Positions 1 to 6,217 of a stretch of DNA of 9,554 nucleotides are shown here, one piece after another (the first letter of the stretch is position 1; every line of letters starts with the position of its first letter). The notes under the pieces are model-generated. The model searched no databases and was not told the DNA's origin. It worked only from the letters and a program-made list of their open reading frames with translations. The position numbers were made by a program, and so were the translations under genes. Origin of the DNA: Anaerolineae bacterium (GTDB taxonomy: Bacteria > Chloroflexota > Anaerolineae > Aggregatilineales > Aggregatilineaceae); the NCBI GenBank assembly GCA_020848665.1, contig JADLHR010000010.1, positions 1 through 9,554 on the forward strand, written 5' to 3'.

Positions 1-374
1 AGCGCGGTGTCGCGCTCGCTGCCGGTGCGGTCGGTCGCCTTCTCGACGCCGAGCACCAGCACCGCTTCCGCCACGCCGCTCGCGATCATCAGGCAGCCCT
101 GGCGCAGCGCCAGCCCGCCAGACGCGTCCGCCGCTTCGACGCGCAGCGCCTCGACGCCCGGCATCCCGGCGTAATCCGCCACCAGCGCACCGAGGTGGTT
201 CTGCCCGCTGAGGTTGCCGCCGAGCGCGTTCGCCACGATCAGCGCGTCTATCTGCTCGATCCCGGCGTCGCGCAGCACGGCGTGCAGCGCGTCGAGCGCC
301 AACTGGCGCAGGCCCAGCTCCCAATGCTCGCCAACGGGCGTCTGCCCGATTCCGATAATGGCTACGTCTCGCAT
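1..374 (-). CDS. Thiolase family protein (SCP2/archaeal acetoacetyl-CoA thiolase type), 3' end outside window
   Basis: The 124 N-terminal residues of a thiolase are visible; the gene runs off the left edge. It opens with MRDVAIIGIGQTPVGEHWEL, the usual start of SCP2-like and archaeal acetyl-CoA C-acetyltransferases, which condense two acetyl-CoA into acetoacetyl-CoA. Further landmarks are an ALGGNLSGQNH stretch (residues 50-60), RVEAADASGGLALRQG (78-93) and LGVEKATD (108-115). In the archaeal family the motif at 79-86 usually reads EAACASGG, with the acylated Cys; here codon 83 is GAC (Asp), at positions 126-128. The only Cys seen nearby is Cys94. The gene begins 30 nt after the HMG-CoA synthase stop on the same strand, so the two are probably co-transcribed, as in archaeal thiolase/DUF35/HMG-CoA synthase clusters. 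Family assignment is firm; catalytic competence is uncertain. Confidence 0.88.
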   Translation of the reverse strand, partial: MRDVAIIGIGQTPVGEHWELGLRQLALDALHAVLRDAGIEQIDALIVANALGGNLSGQNHLGALVADYAGMPGVEALRVEAADASGGLALRQGCLMIASGVAEAVLVLGVEKATDRTGSERDTA

Positions 375-404
375 GGTGTGTCTCGTCTCCGTAATACGCG
401 GCGC

Positions 405-1493
405 TTAATCGACGCGCAGCTTGCCGCGATAGCGCGTGTAGAGCGCGTAATCGATCTCGACCCGGCGCGCGACATACGCGAGTGTGCGTGGGGCCTTGTC
501 GCGGCGCGTGGTGACGTGCTCAGTCACCAGCAGATCGAAAGCGTCCGACCCGGCGCCGCTGCCATAGCTGACCATCAGGACCCGGTCGCCCGGCTCGGCC
601 ACATCGAGCGTTGCGGTCAGGCCGAGAAGCGACGACCCCGCGTAGACGTTGCCGACCACGCCGGACAGCAGGCCCGGCTCGATTTGCTCCGGGGCGAAGC
701 CGAGCAGGCTCGCGGCGCGCTGCGGGAACTTGACGTTCGGCTGGTGGAAGACGGCGTAGCGGTAATCCTGCGCGGTAGCGCCCATCATCTCCATCAGGCG
801 GCGTCCGGCGCTGACGGAGTGCTCAAAGTAGGCCGGCTCGCCGGTGAAGCGGTCCCCGTGGCTGGGGTAGGTCTCGTGCGCGCGGCGCCAGAAGTCGGGC
901 GTGTCGGTCACGAAGCTGTAGCTGCCCTGAATCACGGCGAGGCTCTCCGCCGCCGGGCCGAGCAGGAAGGCCGCGCCGCCCGCCGCCGCGGTGTATTCGA
1001 GCGCGTCGCCGGGGCGGCCCTGGGCGGTATCCATGCCAATCGCCAGCACATACTGGCCCATCCCGCTGCCGACGAAGCCGATCCCGGCCTGGATCGCCTC
1101 GGACCCGGCTTTGCAGGCGAACTCCCAGTCCGCCGCCTGGATGTTCGGGGCCGCGCCGATGCTCTCGGCGACGATCGTCGAAGACGGCTTGACGGCGTAG
1201 GGATGGCTCTCGCTGCCGACCCACACGGCGCGGATCAGGCGCGGATCGATCCCGGCGCGGGCGAGCGCGTTCTGCGCGGCCTCGATTGCCATCGTGATCA
1301 CGTCTTCGTCCAGGCCCGCGACCGCCTTCTCCTTGATCGGCACGCCGCCCGCGCCTCCGGTCCACACCCGCGCTACCTCGCTGGCGGGCAGGCGAAACTG
1401 CGGCACATACGCGCCATAGCCGGCGATCCCAACCGGGCGATCCGGCTTGAGCACCGACTGTCCAACTGCCAGGGGATTGCTGCCACTCGTCAT
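405..1493 (-). CDS. mvaS: Hydroxymethylglutaryl-CoA synthase (archaeal/bacterial type)
   Basis: A 362-residue protein that condenses acetoacetyl-CoA with acetyl-CoA to give HMG-CoA in the cytoplasm, the second step of the mevalonate pathway. The N-terminal thiolase-fold motif VGIAGYGAYVPQFRLP lies at residues 21-36. The catalytic triad of the family can be assigned: Glu95 in GSESHPYAVKP, Cys127 in WEFACKAG (nucleophile) and His250 in VFHQPN. The glycine-rich C-terminal core GNVYAGSS (281-288) and VSYGSGAGSDAF (308-319) is intact. Length and motifs fit the archaeal-type enzyme rather than the roughly 390-residue Gram-positive MvaS. The ATG is preceded by GGAG with 9 nt spacing. The first 20 residues precede the conserved core, so an internal GTG at codon 14 is a possible alternative start. 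It sits 36 nt after the HMG-CoA reductase stop, in one operon. Confidence 0.94.
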   Translation of the reverse strand: MTSGSNPLAVGQSVLKPDRPVGIAGYGAYVPQFRLPASEVARVWTGGAGGVPIKEKAVAGLDEDVITMAIEAAQNALARAGIDPRLIRAVWVGSESHPYAVKPSSTIVAESIGAAPNIQAADWEFACKAGSEAIQAGIGFVGSGMGQYVLAIGMDTAQGRPGDALEYTAAAGGAAFLLGPAAESLAVIQGSYSFVTDTPDFWRRAHETYPSHGDRFTGEPAYFEHSVSAGRRLMEMMGATAQDYRYAVFHQPNVKFPQRAASLLGFAPEQIEPGLLSGVVGNVYAGSSLLGLTATLDVAEPGDRVLMVSYGSGAGSDAFDLLVTEHVTTRRDKAPRTLAYVARRVEIDYALYTRYRGKLRVD

Positions 1494-1529
1494 GCTTCTA
1501 CGCTCCGCTCTGGAGCGATTAGCCCTTAG

Positions 1530-2834
1530 CTAACCGCTGCCTTTCCGAATCTCGCGCAGCAGAGTTTCCGCCCGCTGCGCGGAAATGCGCCCGTCAGCGA
1601 CCATGCGGCTGGCGATAGCCTGGACCTCGCCGCCGGAAGCGCCCGCCGCTACCGCGACCTGCTTGGCGTGCAGGCTCATATGCCCGCGCTGGATGCCCTC
1701 GGTCGCCAGGGCGCGGATCGCGGCGAAATTCTGCGCCAGCCCGACCGCTGCCATGATCTGCGCCAGGTTCTGCGCGCCGGGGCTGCCGAGCACCTTGAGC
1801 GCCGCCTTCGCAGCGGGATGCACGCGCGTCGCGCCGCCGACCGTCCCGACCGCGACCGGCAGCTCGATTGCGCCGCGCAGATCGCCTGCCGGGTCGAGCG
1901 TCCACTCGGTCAGCGAGCGATAGCGCCCGTCGCGGGCGGCCCAGGCGTGCGCCCCGGCCTCGAGCGCGCGCCAGTCGTTACCAGTCGCCAGCGCGACCGC
2001 GTCCATGCCGTTCATAACGCCTTTGTTGTGCGTCGCGGCGCGGTACGGATCGACCGCCGCGAAGACCGCTGCCTCGACAATTGCGCGCGCCACGTCCGGC
2101 CCGGCCATCGTCTCGGTCGCCAACACCTGCGCCGGGACAGTGCACGCCGCGCGCGCTTTGCGCCGGTCCGCCAGGTTGCTGAGGATGCGCAGATTCGCGC
2201 GCCCGCCGGTCAGCGCCTCGACGCGCGGCGCGAGCCGCTCGACGGTGGTATTGATCGCGTTGGCGCCCATCGCGTCGCGCACGTCGAACAGCAGGTGCAC
2301 GACGAGCATCGGTCCGGCGGGTGTATCGGGGAATGGGCGCACTTCGAGCCTGCGCGCGCCGCCGCCCAGCTCCACGATCACGCGATCGCAGCAGTCGGCG
2401 TCGGCCAGCAGCTCGTCCTGGGCGTCCAGCACACGCGCCGCCGCCGCGTCGAGATCGGGCACGTCGAGGACCTGAATCTGCCCGATCATCACCGGATCGT
2501 CGGCGGACGTGGTGAAACCGCCGCCCTCGCGGGCCAGTTTCGCGGCGAAGCTGACCCCGGCGACGATGCTCGGCTCCTCGACGACCATCGGGACCAGCAC
2601 GTCACGCCCGTTGATCAGGAAATTGGTCGCGATTCCGAGCGGCAGCGCGTAGACGCCGATCACGTTCTCGATCATGTGATCGGCCTGTTCAGCGGTCAGC
2701 CCGGCGCGGCCCTCAAGCGCGGCCTGCTCCTCTGGCGACAGCCCGGCCCAGGCCGCGACGATTGCGGCGCGCTCGTCCCGGCTGCGCTTGTAGAAGCCGG
2801 ATAGTTGCGAGGACGGGGTGGATTGTTCGGACAT
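1530..2834 (-). CDS. mvaA: Hydroxymethylglutaryl-CoA reductase, class II
   Basis: A 434-residue enzyme that makes mevalonate from HMG-CoA with NAD(P)H (or the reverse). It matches the class II family (Pseudomonas mevalonii type, about 428 residues) along its length: ENVIG at residues 56-60, ALPLGIATNF (63-72), MVVEEPSIVAG (83-93), the cofactor-binding DAMGANAINT (187-196), HNKGVMNGMDAV (269-280), TGNDWRA (284-290) and RGHMSLHAKQ (383-392). By comparison with the P. mevalonii enzyme the catalytic residues are Glu87, Lys271, Asp287 and His385, all present. The frame is open to 2894, but the ATG at 2832-2834 is chosen because the extra residues are Arg-rich and unlike the family, and GAGGG lies 3 nt upstream of this ATG (a short spacing). 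As first gene of the operon beside synthase and thiolase, it most likely works in the biosynthetic direction. Confidence 0.94.
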   Translation of the reverse strand: MSEQSTPSSQLSGFYKRSRDERAAIVAAWAGLSPEEQAALEGRAGLTAEQADHMIENVIGVYALPLGIATNFLINGRDVLVPMVVEEPSIVAGVSFAAKLAREGGGFTTSADDPVMIGQIQVLDVPDLDAAAARVLDAQDELLADADCCDRVIVELGGGARRLEVRPFPDTPAGPMLVVHLLFDVRDAMGANAINTTVERLAPRVEALTGGRANLRILSNLADRRKARAACTVPAQVLATETMAGPDVARAIVEAAVFAAVDPYRAATHNKGVMNGMDAVALATGNDWRALEAGAHAWAARDGRYRSLTEWTLDPAGDLRGAIELPVAVGTVGGATRVHPAAKAALKVLGSPGAQNLAQIMAAVGLAQNFAAIRALATEGIQRGHMSLHAKQVAVAAGASGGEVQAIASRMVADGRISAQRAETLLREIRKGSG

Positions 2835-2889
2835 AGACCCTCTGCTCTGCGAGCGTGCGGCGCGATGGCGCGCACGCGAAACCGCGCAG

Positions 2890-2898
2890 AGCATAGCA
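2890..2898 (-). promoter_or_regulatory. Candidate extended -10 promoter of the mevalonate operon
   Basis: Read on the minus strand the sequence is TGCTATGCT, a TGn extension followed by TATGCT (4 of 6 to TATAAT). Transcription would start near 2883, giving a leader of about 50 nt before the reductase ATG. Only a T-rich stretch is found at -35, so the call rests on the extended -10 and its position. The same TATGCT hexamer is used by the candidate promoter at 7864-7892. Confidence 0.35.
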
Positions 2899-2936
2899 GC
2901 GAATGCCTCTCAAAAACTATCAGGGACGCTGCCAAA

Positions 2937-2975
2937 CGCTTTCAAAAGCGGCGAAGGCCAGCGAAAGGCCGCTTT
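2937..2975. repeat. Overlapping inverted repeats in the divergent intergenic region
   Basis: Two dyads share an arm. The first is CGCTTT-CA-AAAGCG at 2937-2950, six perfect base pairs around a 2-nt centre. The second is AAAGCGGC (2945-2952) with GCCGCTTT (2968-2975), eight perfect base pairs around 15 nt. The two structures are mutually exclusive if formed in RNA. They lie between the candidate reductase promoter and the acylase promoter and could be an operator or a mutually exclusive hairpin. The symmetry is seen directly; any function is inferred. Confidence 0.5.
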
Positions 2976-3041
2976 GCCTTATCCCTAAACCTCCACTATC
3001 AATTGTGGAAGAGACTTCAGACCATACAGGCCACCGCGTAT

Positions 3042-3070
3042 TTGCCGCGCCTTTTTCCACATGGTACAAC
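3042..3070 (+). promoter_or_regulatory. Candidate promoter of the acylase gene, giving a leaderless mRNA
   Basis: A -35 TTGCCG (3042-3047), 17-bp spacer and -10 TACAAC (3065-3070) with a TGG extension at 3062-3064. Each hexamer matches 4 of 6 consensus bases. The predicted start, about 7 nt after the -10, falls at 3077-3078, on the A of the ATG. No Shine-Dalgarno sequence lies before that ATG, which fits a leaderless transcript. Confidence 0.5.
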
Positions 3071-3077
3071 CACCGCC

Positions 3078-5630
3078 ATGCGCAGACTCCGCAATGTCTC
3101 GATCCTGGCCCTGGTCATCCTGATCGGCGCCGCCGCCCTCGCTGCCGCCCTGGTCTACTACACCATCCGCCGCCCGCTGCCCAAGCAGGAAGGCGAGTTG
3201 GTCGTGCCAGGGACGCAGGACGCGATCACGATCTACCGCGATAGCTGGGGCGTGCCGCACGCCTACGCCGCCAACCCGTATGACCTGTTTTTCGCCCAGG
3301 GGTACGTTCATGCGCAGGACCGCTGGTGGCAGATGGACCTCAGCCGCCGGATCGGGCGCGGGACGCTCAGCGCGCTGTTCGGCCCGGACGACGCGCTCCA
3401 GGCTGCCGACCGGCTGGCGCGCACGCTCGGCTGGGAGCAGGTCGCAATTGCCAACTACAACGCTGCGACCTTTGAGACGCGCGCCGTGCTGCACGCCTAC
3501 GCCGCCGGAGTCAACGCCTACGTCGAGGGGCGCTCGCCGGGTGATCTGGCAGTCGAGTACACCCTGCTTGATCTGCGCATGGACGACATCCCGCTAGAGC
3601 CGTGGTCGCCGCTTGACTCCCTGGCGTGGCTGCTGGCCTACCAGTGGCGCAGCAGCGGGAACGTGGCGCAGGAGATCACGCGCGCGCAGGCGCTGACGCG
3701 CGTGGACGAGGCCATGCTCGACTACTACAGCCCGGCGCTGCCGGACGGCGCGACCACGATCCTGAGCGCCGCCGACCTCGGCCTGCCCGCCGAGCTGCCG
3801 CCGCCGGACGCTCCGGCGGGCGACGCGCTGCCAATGGCCGATTTTTCGCGCCTGCCGCTGGCCGAGGCGCTGGCCGGGTTCGACCTGCTCGGCCCGCGCG
3901 AGATGCCGGAAGGGACCGCCTGGGTCGTTTCCGGTGCGCTGACGACCAGCGGCAGCCCGTTGATCGCCACTGCGCCGGGGCAGGTCCTGGAGATGCCCTC
4001 GCCCTGGTACGAGGTTGGACTGTATTGCATCGAGACGCCGGAGCGGTGCCCCTATAACCTCGCCGGGCTGAGCGTGCCGGGCATTCCCGGCGTGTTCAGC
4101 GGGCACAACGAGCACGCCGCCTGGGCGCTGAATGGCGCGTGGATCGACGAGCAGGACCTGCTCGTGGTGCGCCTGAATCCGGACAACGCGCAGCAGTACG
4201 CCTGGGAAGGTGGCTGGCGCGACATGATCACGCGCGAGGAAACGCTGGCGATTAACGGCGTAGATGAGCCGCAGACCTTCACTGTGAGCAGCACGCACCT
4301 GGGGCCGGTTATCGCAGCGACCTCGCCGCTGCTGGGGCGTGATCAGGCGCTGGTTGTGCACTGGACCGCCCACGAGGCGCCCGCCGACCCGCTGATTGCG
4401 CTCTTTCGACTGAATCGCGCGCAGACGTGGGACGAGGCGCGCGCCGCGCTGAGCCTGTGGACCTTTGCCGCGCAGAACGTGCTGTACGCCGGTATGGATG
4501 GCACGATCGGCTACCAGCTTGCCGGGCGGGTGCCGCTGCGCGCGCCGGGGCACAGCGGGCTGGCGCCGGTCCCGGTTGAAGCCAGCGCCGCCGAGTGGCG
4601 CGGCCTGTTGCCGGTCGAGCGGCTCCCGGCGCTTACCAACCCGCCTGACGGTTTGATCGTCGCCGCCAATAACGCGATCGTGCCCGCGCAGCACCCCGAC
4701 GCGCCCGCGCTGACCTCGCTCGCCGCGCCGGGAGGTCGCGCCGCGCAGATTACCGCTCGCGTGCAGGAGCACAACGCCCACACCGGCGACACCTTCGCCG
4801 ACATCCAGGCCGATGAGTTCAGCCCCAGCGCGGCGGCGGCGCTGCCGATTGTGCGGACGGCGCTGCCCGGCGACGATCGACTGGGTGAAATGGTCACCTG
4901 GCTGAGCGAGTGGGATGCGCGCTTCACGCTCGACAGCCCACAAGCGGCGCTGTTTGGCGCGTTCTGGCTGCGGCTGGCGGAGTACACCTACGCCGACGAA
5001 CTGGGCGTGCCACCGTGCGACTGCTTCGGGATCCGGCAGGGGCTGCTGGCGCTGCTCGACGCCTCGACTCATCCCTGGTGGGACGACGTGCAGACGCGCT
5101 TCGTGATCGAGCGGCGCGACGCAATTGTGCGCCGCGCGCTGGAACAGGCGATCATTGATCTGACGCAGGGGCAGGGGGCAAACCGCGACGCCTGGAAATG
5201 GGGCAGCCTGCACACCGCGACCTTCAGCGCCGGAGTCGCCGGGTACAGCATGGCGGGCAGGGCTGGCGCCGGACTGCTCGGCGACCAGTTCGTCGTCGGC
5301 CCGCTGCCGGTCGGAGGAACGGGCGATTCGATCAACACGACGCGCAGCGCCACCGGAGGTCACGCCCGCGGCCGTGCGCTGAGCGCCCCCGCCGCACGCC
5401 TGATCGTTGACCTCGCCTCGCCGGAAAGCAGCCGTGCGATCCTGACGACCGGCCAGAGCAGCCACCTCGCCAGCAGTCATTACCGCGATATGGTTGATCC
5501 ATGGCGGTTCGTTAAATACCACACCATGCTGTGGGAGCGCGCCAGCGTGGAGGAAGCCGCCGACGCGATGCTGGCGCTGGAGCCGGTATATATCCCGCTC
5601 GCAACGCCCGCGCCGACTCTCCAACCATAA
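3078..5630 (+). CDS. Penicillin acylase family protein (Ntn-hydrolase fold), membrane-anchored, altered nucleophile site
   Basis: An 850-residue protein of the penicillin G/cephalosporin/acyl-homoserine-lactone acylase family, amidases that self-cleave into alpha and beta chains. Residues 7-30 form a hydrophobic signal or membrane anchor, without a lipobox, so it acts at the outer face of the membrane. The alpha-chain hallmark is clear: YRDSWGVPHAYA (53-64), FAQGYVHAQDRWWQMDLSRR (72-91), GRGTLSALFG (93-102). The beta chain should start with Ser in a (S)-N-x-W motif, but here it reads EGTAW, with Gly279-Thr280-Ala281-Trp282, and the following LANDPH-like motif reads IATAPG (296-301). The oxyanion Asn (NN 531-532) and the Arg of GGR (554) appear kept, as does the C-terminal end with GDSINTT and TGQSSH. 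It may use Thr280 as nucleophile or be inactive. The chosen ATG starts the hydrophobic segment and lies just after the promoter; the frame is open further upstream, but that part is unlike a signal sequence. Confidence 0.9.
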   Translation: MRRLRNVSILALVILIGAAALAAALVYYTIRRPLPKQEGELVVPGTQDAITIYRDSWGVPHAYAANPYDLFFAQGYVHAQDRWWQMDLSRRIGRGTLSALFGPDDALQAADRLARTLGWEQVAIANYNAATFETRAVLHAYAAGVNAYVEGRSPGDLAVEYTLLDLRMDDIPLEPWSPLDSLAWLLAYQWRSSGNVAQEITRAQALTRVDEAMLDYYSPALPDGATTILSAADLGLPAELPPPDAPAGDALPMADFSRLPLAEALAGFDLLGPREMPEGTAWVVSGALTTSGSPLIATAPGQVLEMPSPWYEVGLYCIETPERCPYNLAGLSVPGIPGVFSGHNEHAAWALNGAWIDEQDLLVVRLNPDNAQQYAWEGGWRDMITREETLAINGVDEPQTFTVSSTHLGPVIAATSPLLGRDQALVVHWTAHEAPADPLIALFRLNRAQTWDEARAALSLWTFAAQNVLYAGMDGTIGYQLAGRVPLRAPGHSGLAPVPVEASAAEWRGLLPVERLPALTNPPDGLIVAANNAIVPAQHPDAPALTSLAAPGGRAAQITARVQEHNAHTGDTFADIQADEFSPSAAAALPIVRTALPGDDRLGEMVTWLSEWDARFTLDSPQAALFGAFWLRLAEYTYADELGVPPCDCFGIRQGLLALLDASTHPWWDDVQTRFVIERRDAIVRRALEQAIIDLTQGQGANRDAWKWGSLHTATFSAGVAGYSMAGRAGAGLLGDQFVVGPLPVGGTGDSINTTRSATGGHARGRALSAPAARLIVDLASPESSRAILTTGQSSHLASSHYRDMVDPWRFVKYHTMLWERASVEEAADAMLALEPVYIPLATPAPTLQP

Positions 5631-5647
5631 AATAAGAGATTACGAAT

Positions 5648-5677
5648 AATTAATGAATACGTCTTTTTTTATTAATT
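5648..5677. terminator. AT-rich inverted repeat with a T7 tract after the acylase gene (weak terminator candidate)
   Basis: AATTAAT (5648-5654) and ATTAATT (5671-5677) are perfect 7-bp arms around 16 nt that include seven T residues (5664-5670). An alternative weak hairpin, AAGAG and ACG pairing with CGT and CTTTT, would end in the T tract. Neither is a strong GC-rich stem, so intrinsic termination is only possible. The position, some 20-45 nt after the acylase stop, suits a terminator. Confidence 0.28.
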
Positions 5678-5689
5678 CTTAATGGCTGA

Positions 5690-5708
5690 TTGATCTCGAT
5701 TTGATCTC
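5690..5708. repeat. Tandem TTGATCTC direct repeat, possible operator
   Basis: TTGATCTC occurs at 5690-5697 and again, identically, at 5701-5708, an 11-bp period of about one helical turn. The second copy overlaps the -35 hexamer of the candidate promoter for the STAS-like gene. This geometry suits a regulator binding one face of the DNA. The repeats are visible; the operator role is inferred. Confidence 0.45.
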
Positions 5709-5730
5709 CTTCCCGGATAATCAGTATAGA
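5701..5730 (+). promoter_or_regulatory. Candidate promoter of the STAS-like gene
   Basis: TTGATC (5701-5706) and TATAGA (5725-5730) are separated by 18 bp; each matches 4 of 6 consensus bases. The transcript would start near 5737 and carry a leader of about 80 nt before the ATG at 5819. A GATAAT at 5716-5721 is a competing -10 but has a poorly spaced -35. The surrounding DNA is markedly more AT-rich than the rest of the window. Confidence 0.42.
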
Positions 5731-5818
5731 CCGGCACCACAACGACACGAGCACTGCGCCTATCGTAATTGAATTGCTCGCGCCGGGTCTCGGCCTGACA
5801 GGATAGAAGGTGGGGAGA

Positions 5819-6217
5819 ATGACCAAACAGGAGCGCGACGCGGTCAGCTATCGAGGCCAGATGCACGAGAACGGGCTGCTGGAGCTGGTGGTTGATGGCG
5901 AGTTTACACCGCAGCTCATTCAGCAGCTTTTTCAGTTTGTCGAGCGAATGGCGCGCGAGAGCGGACCGCTGGCAGGGCTGATGCTCGATCTCCGCTGCTC
6001 GACCTCGGTCAGCATGGTGCGCGCCTCGAACCTGGTCGAAACGTTAAGCCGGACCGTCACACCGATGGCGGTCGTGTTCATCTGGAATCAGCAGCGCCAG
6101 ATCGCCAGCCTGATTTGTCATACGCTGCCCCGGCGTGACGCGATTGCGTACTTCACCAACCCGACCGACGCCTGGAACTACCTGCTGCGGCGCGCCCGGG
6201 TTCATCCCGCGAACTAA
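5819..6217 (+). CDS. Small STAS/SpoIIAA-like domain protein
   Basis: A 132-residue soluble protein with one apparent domain and no signal or membrane helix. Its pattern resembles the STAS/SpoIIAA-like alpha-beta fold: a beta strand LLELVVDGEF (20-29), a helix (30-48), a central hydrophobic strand LAGLMLDLR (51-59), a Ser/Thr-rich turn CSTSVS (60-65) where anti-sigma-factor antagonists are phosphorylated, a helix VRASNLVETLSRTV (67-80), a strand MAVVFIWN (83-90), and a final YFTNPTDAWNYLLRR (111-125). No kinase, anti-sigma factor or sulfate transporter neighbour is seen, so its partner is unknown. The canonical DSSG signature is absent, which makes this a fold-level call. The ATG is supported by AAGGTGG 5 nt upstream; an in-frame GTG at 5810 falls inside that site. 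The gene stop overlaps that of the convergent transporter gene. Confidence 0.68.
   Translation: MTKQERDAVSYRGQMHENGLLELVVDGEFTPQLIQQLFQFVERMARESGPLAGLMLDLRCSTSVSMVRASNLVETLSRTVTPMAVVFIWNQQRQIASLICHTLPRRDAIAYFTNPTDAWNYLLRRARVHPAN

Noticed and set aside
195..1529. A 444-codon plus-strand frame over the thiolase and HMG-CoA synthase genes
   Set aside because: It crosses two well-supported antisense genes, has no family resemblance and has a low-complexity Arg/Ala/His composition.
1668..2804. A 378-codon plus-strand frame opposite HMG-CoA reductase
   Set aside because: It is an antisense shadow; the reductase on the other strand has every catalytic motif.
2805..3077. N-terminal extension of the acylase by 91 codons
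   Set aside because: The extension would overlap the start of the reductase gene and bury the signal or anchor segment; the ATG at 3078 fits the anchor and the promoter.
3594..5624. A 676-codon open frame antisense to the acylase gene
   Set aside because: It is a product of GC-rich codon use: its translation is Arg/Gly/Gln-rich, has no recognisable domain, and lies wholly opposite a gene with clear family motifs.
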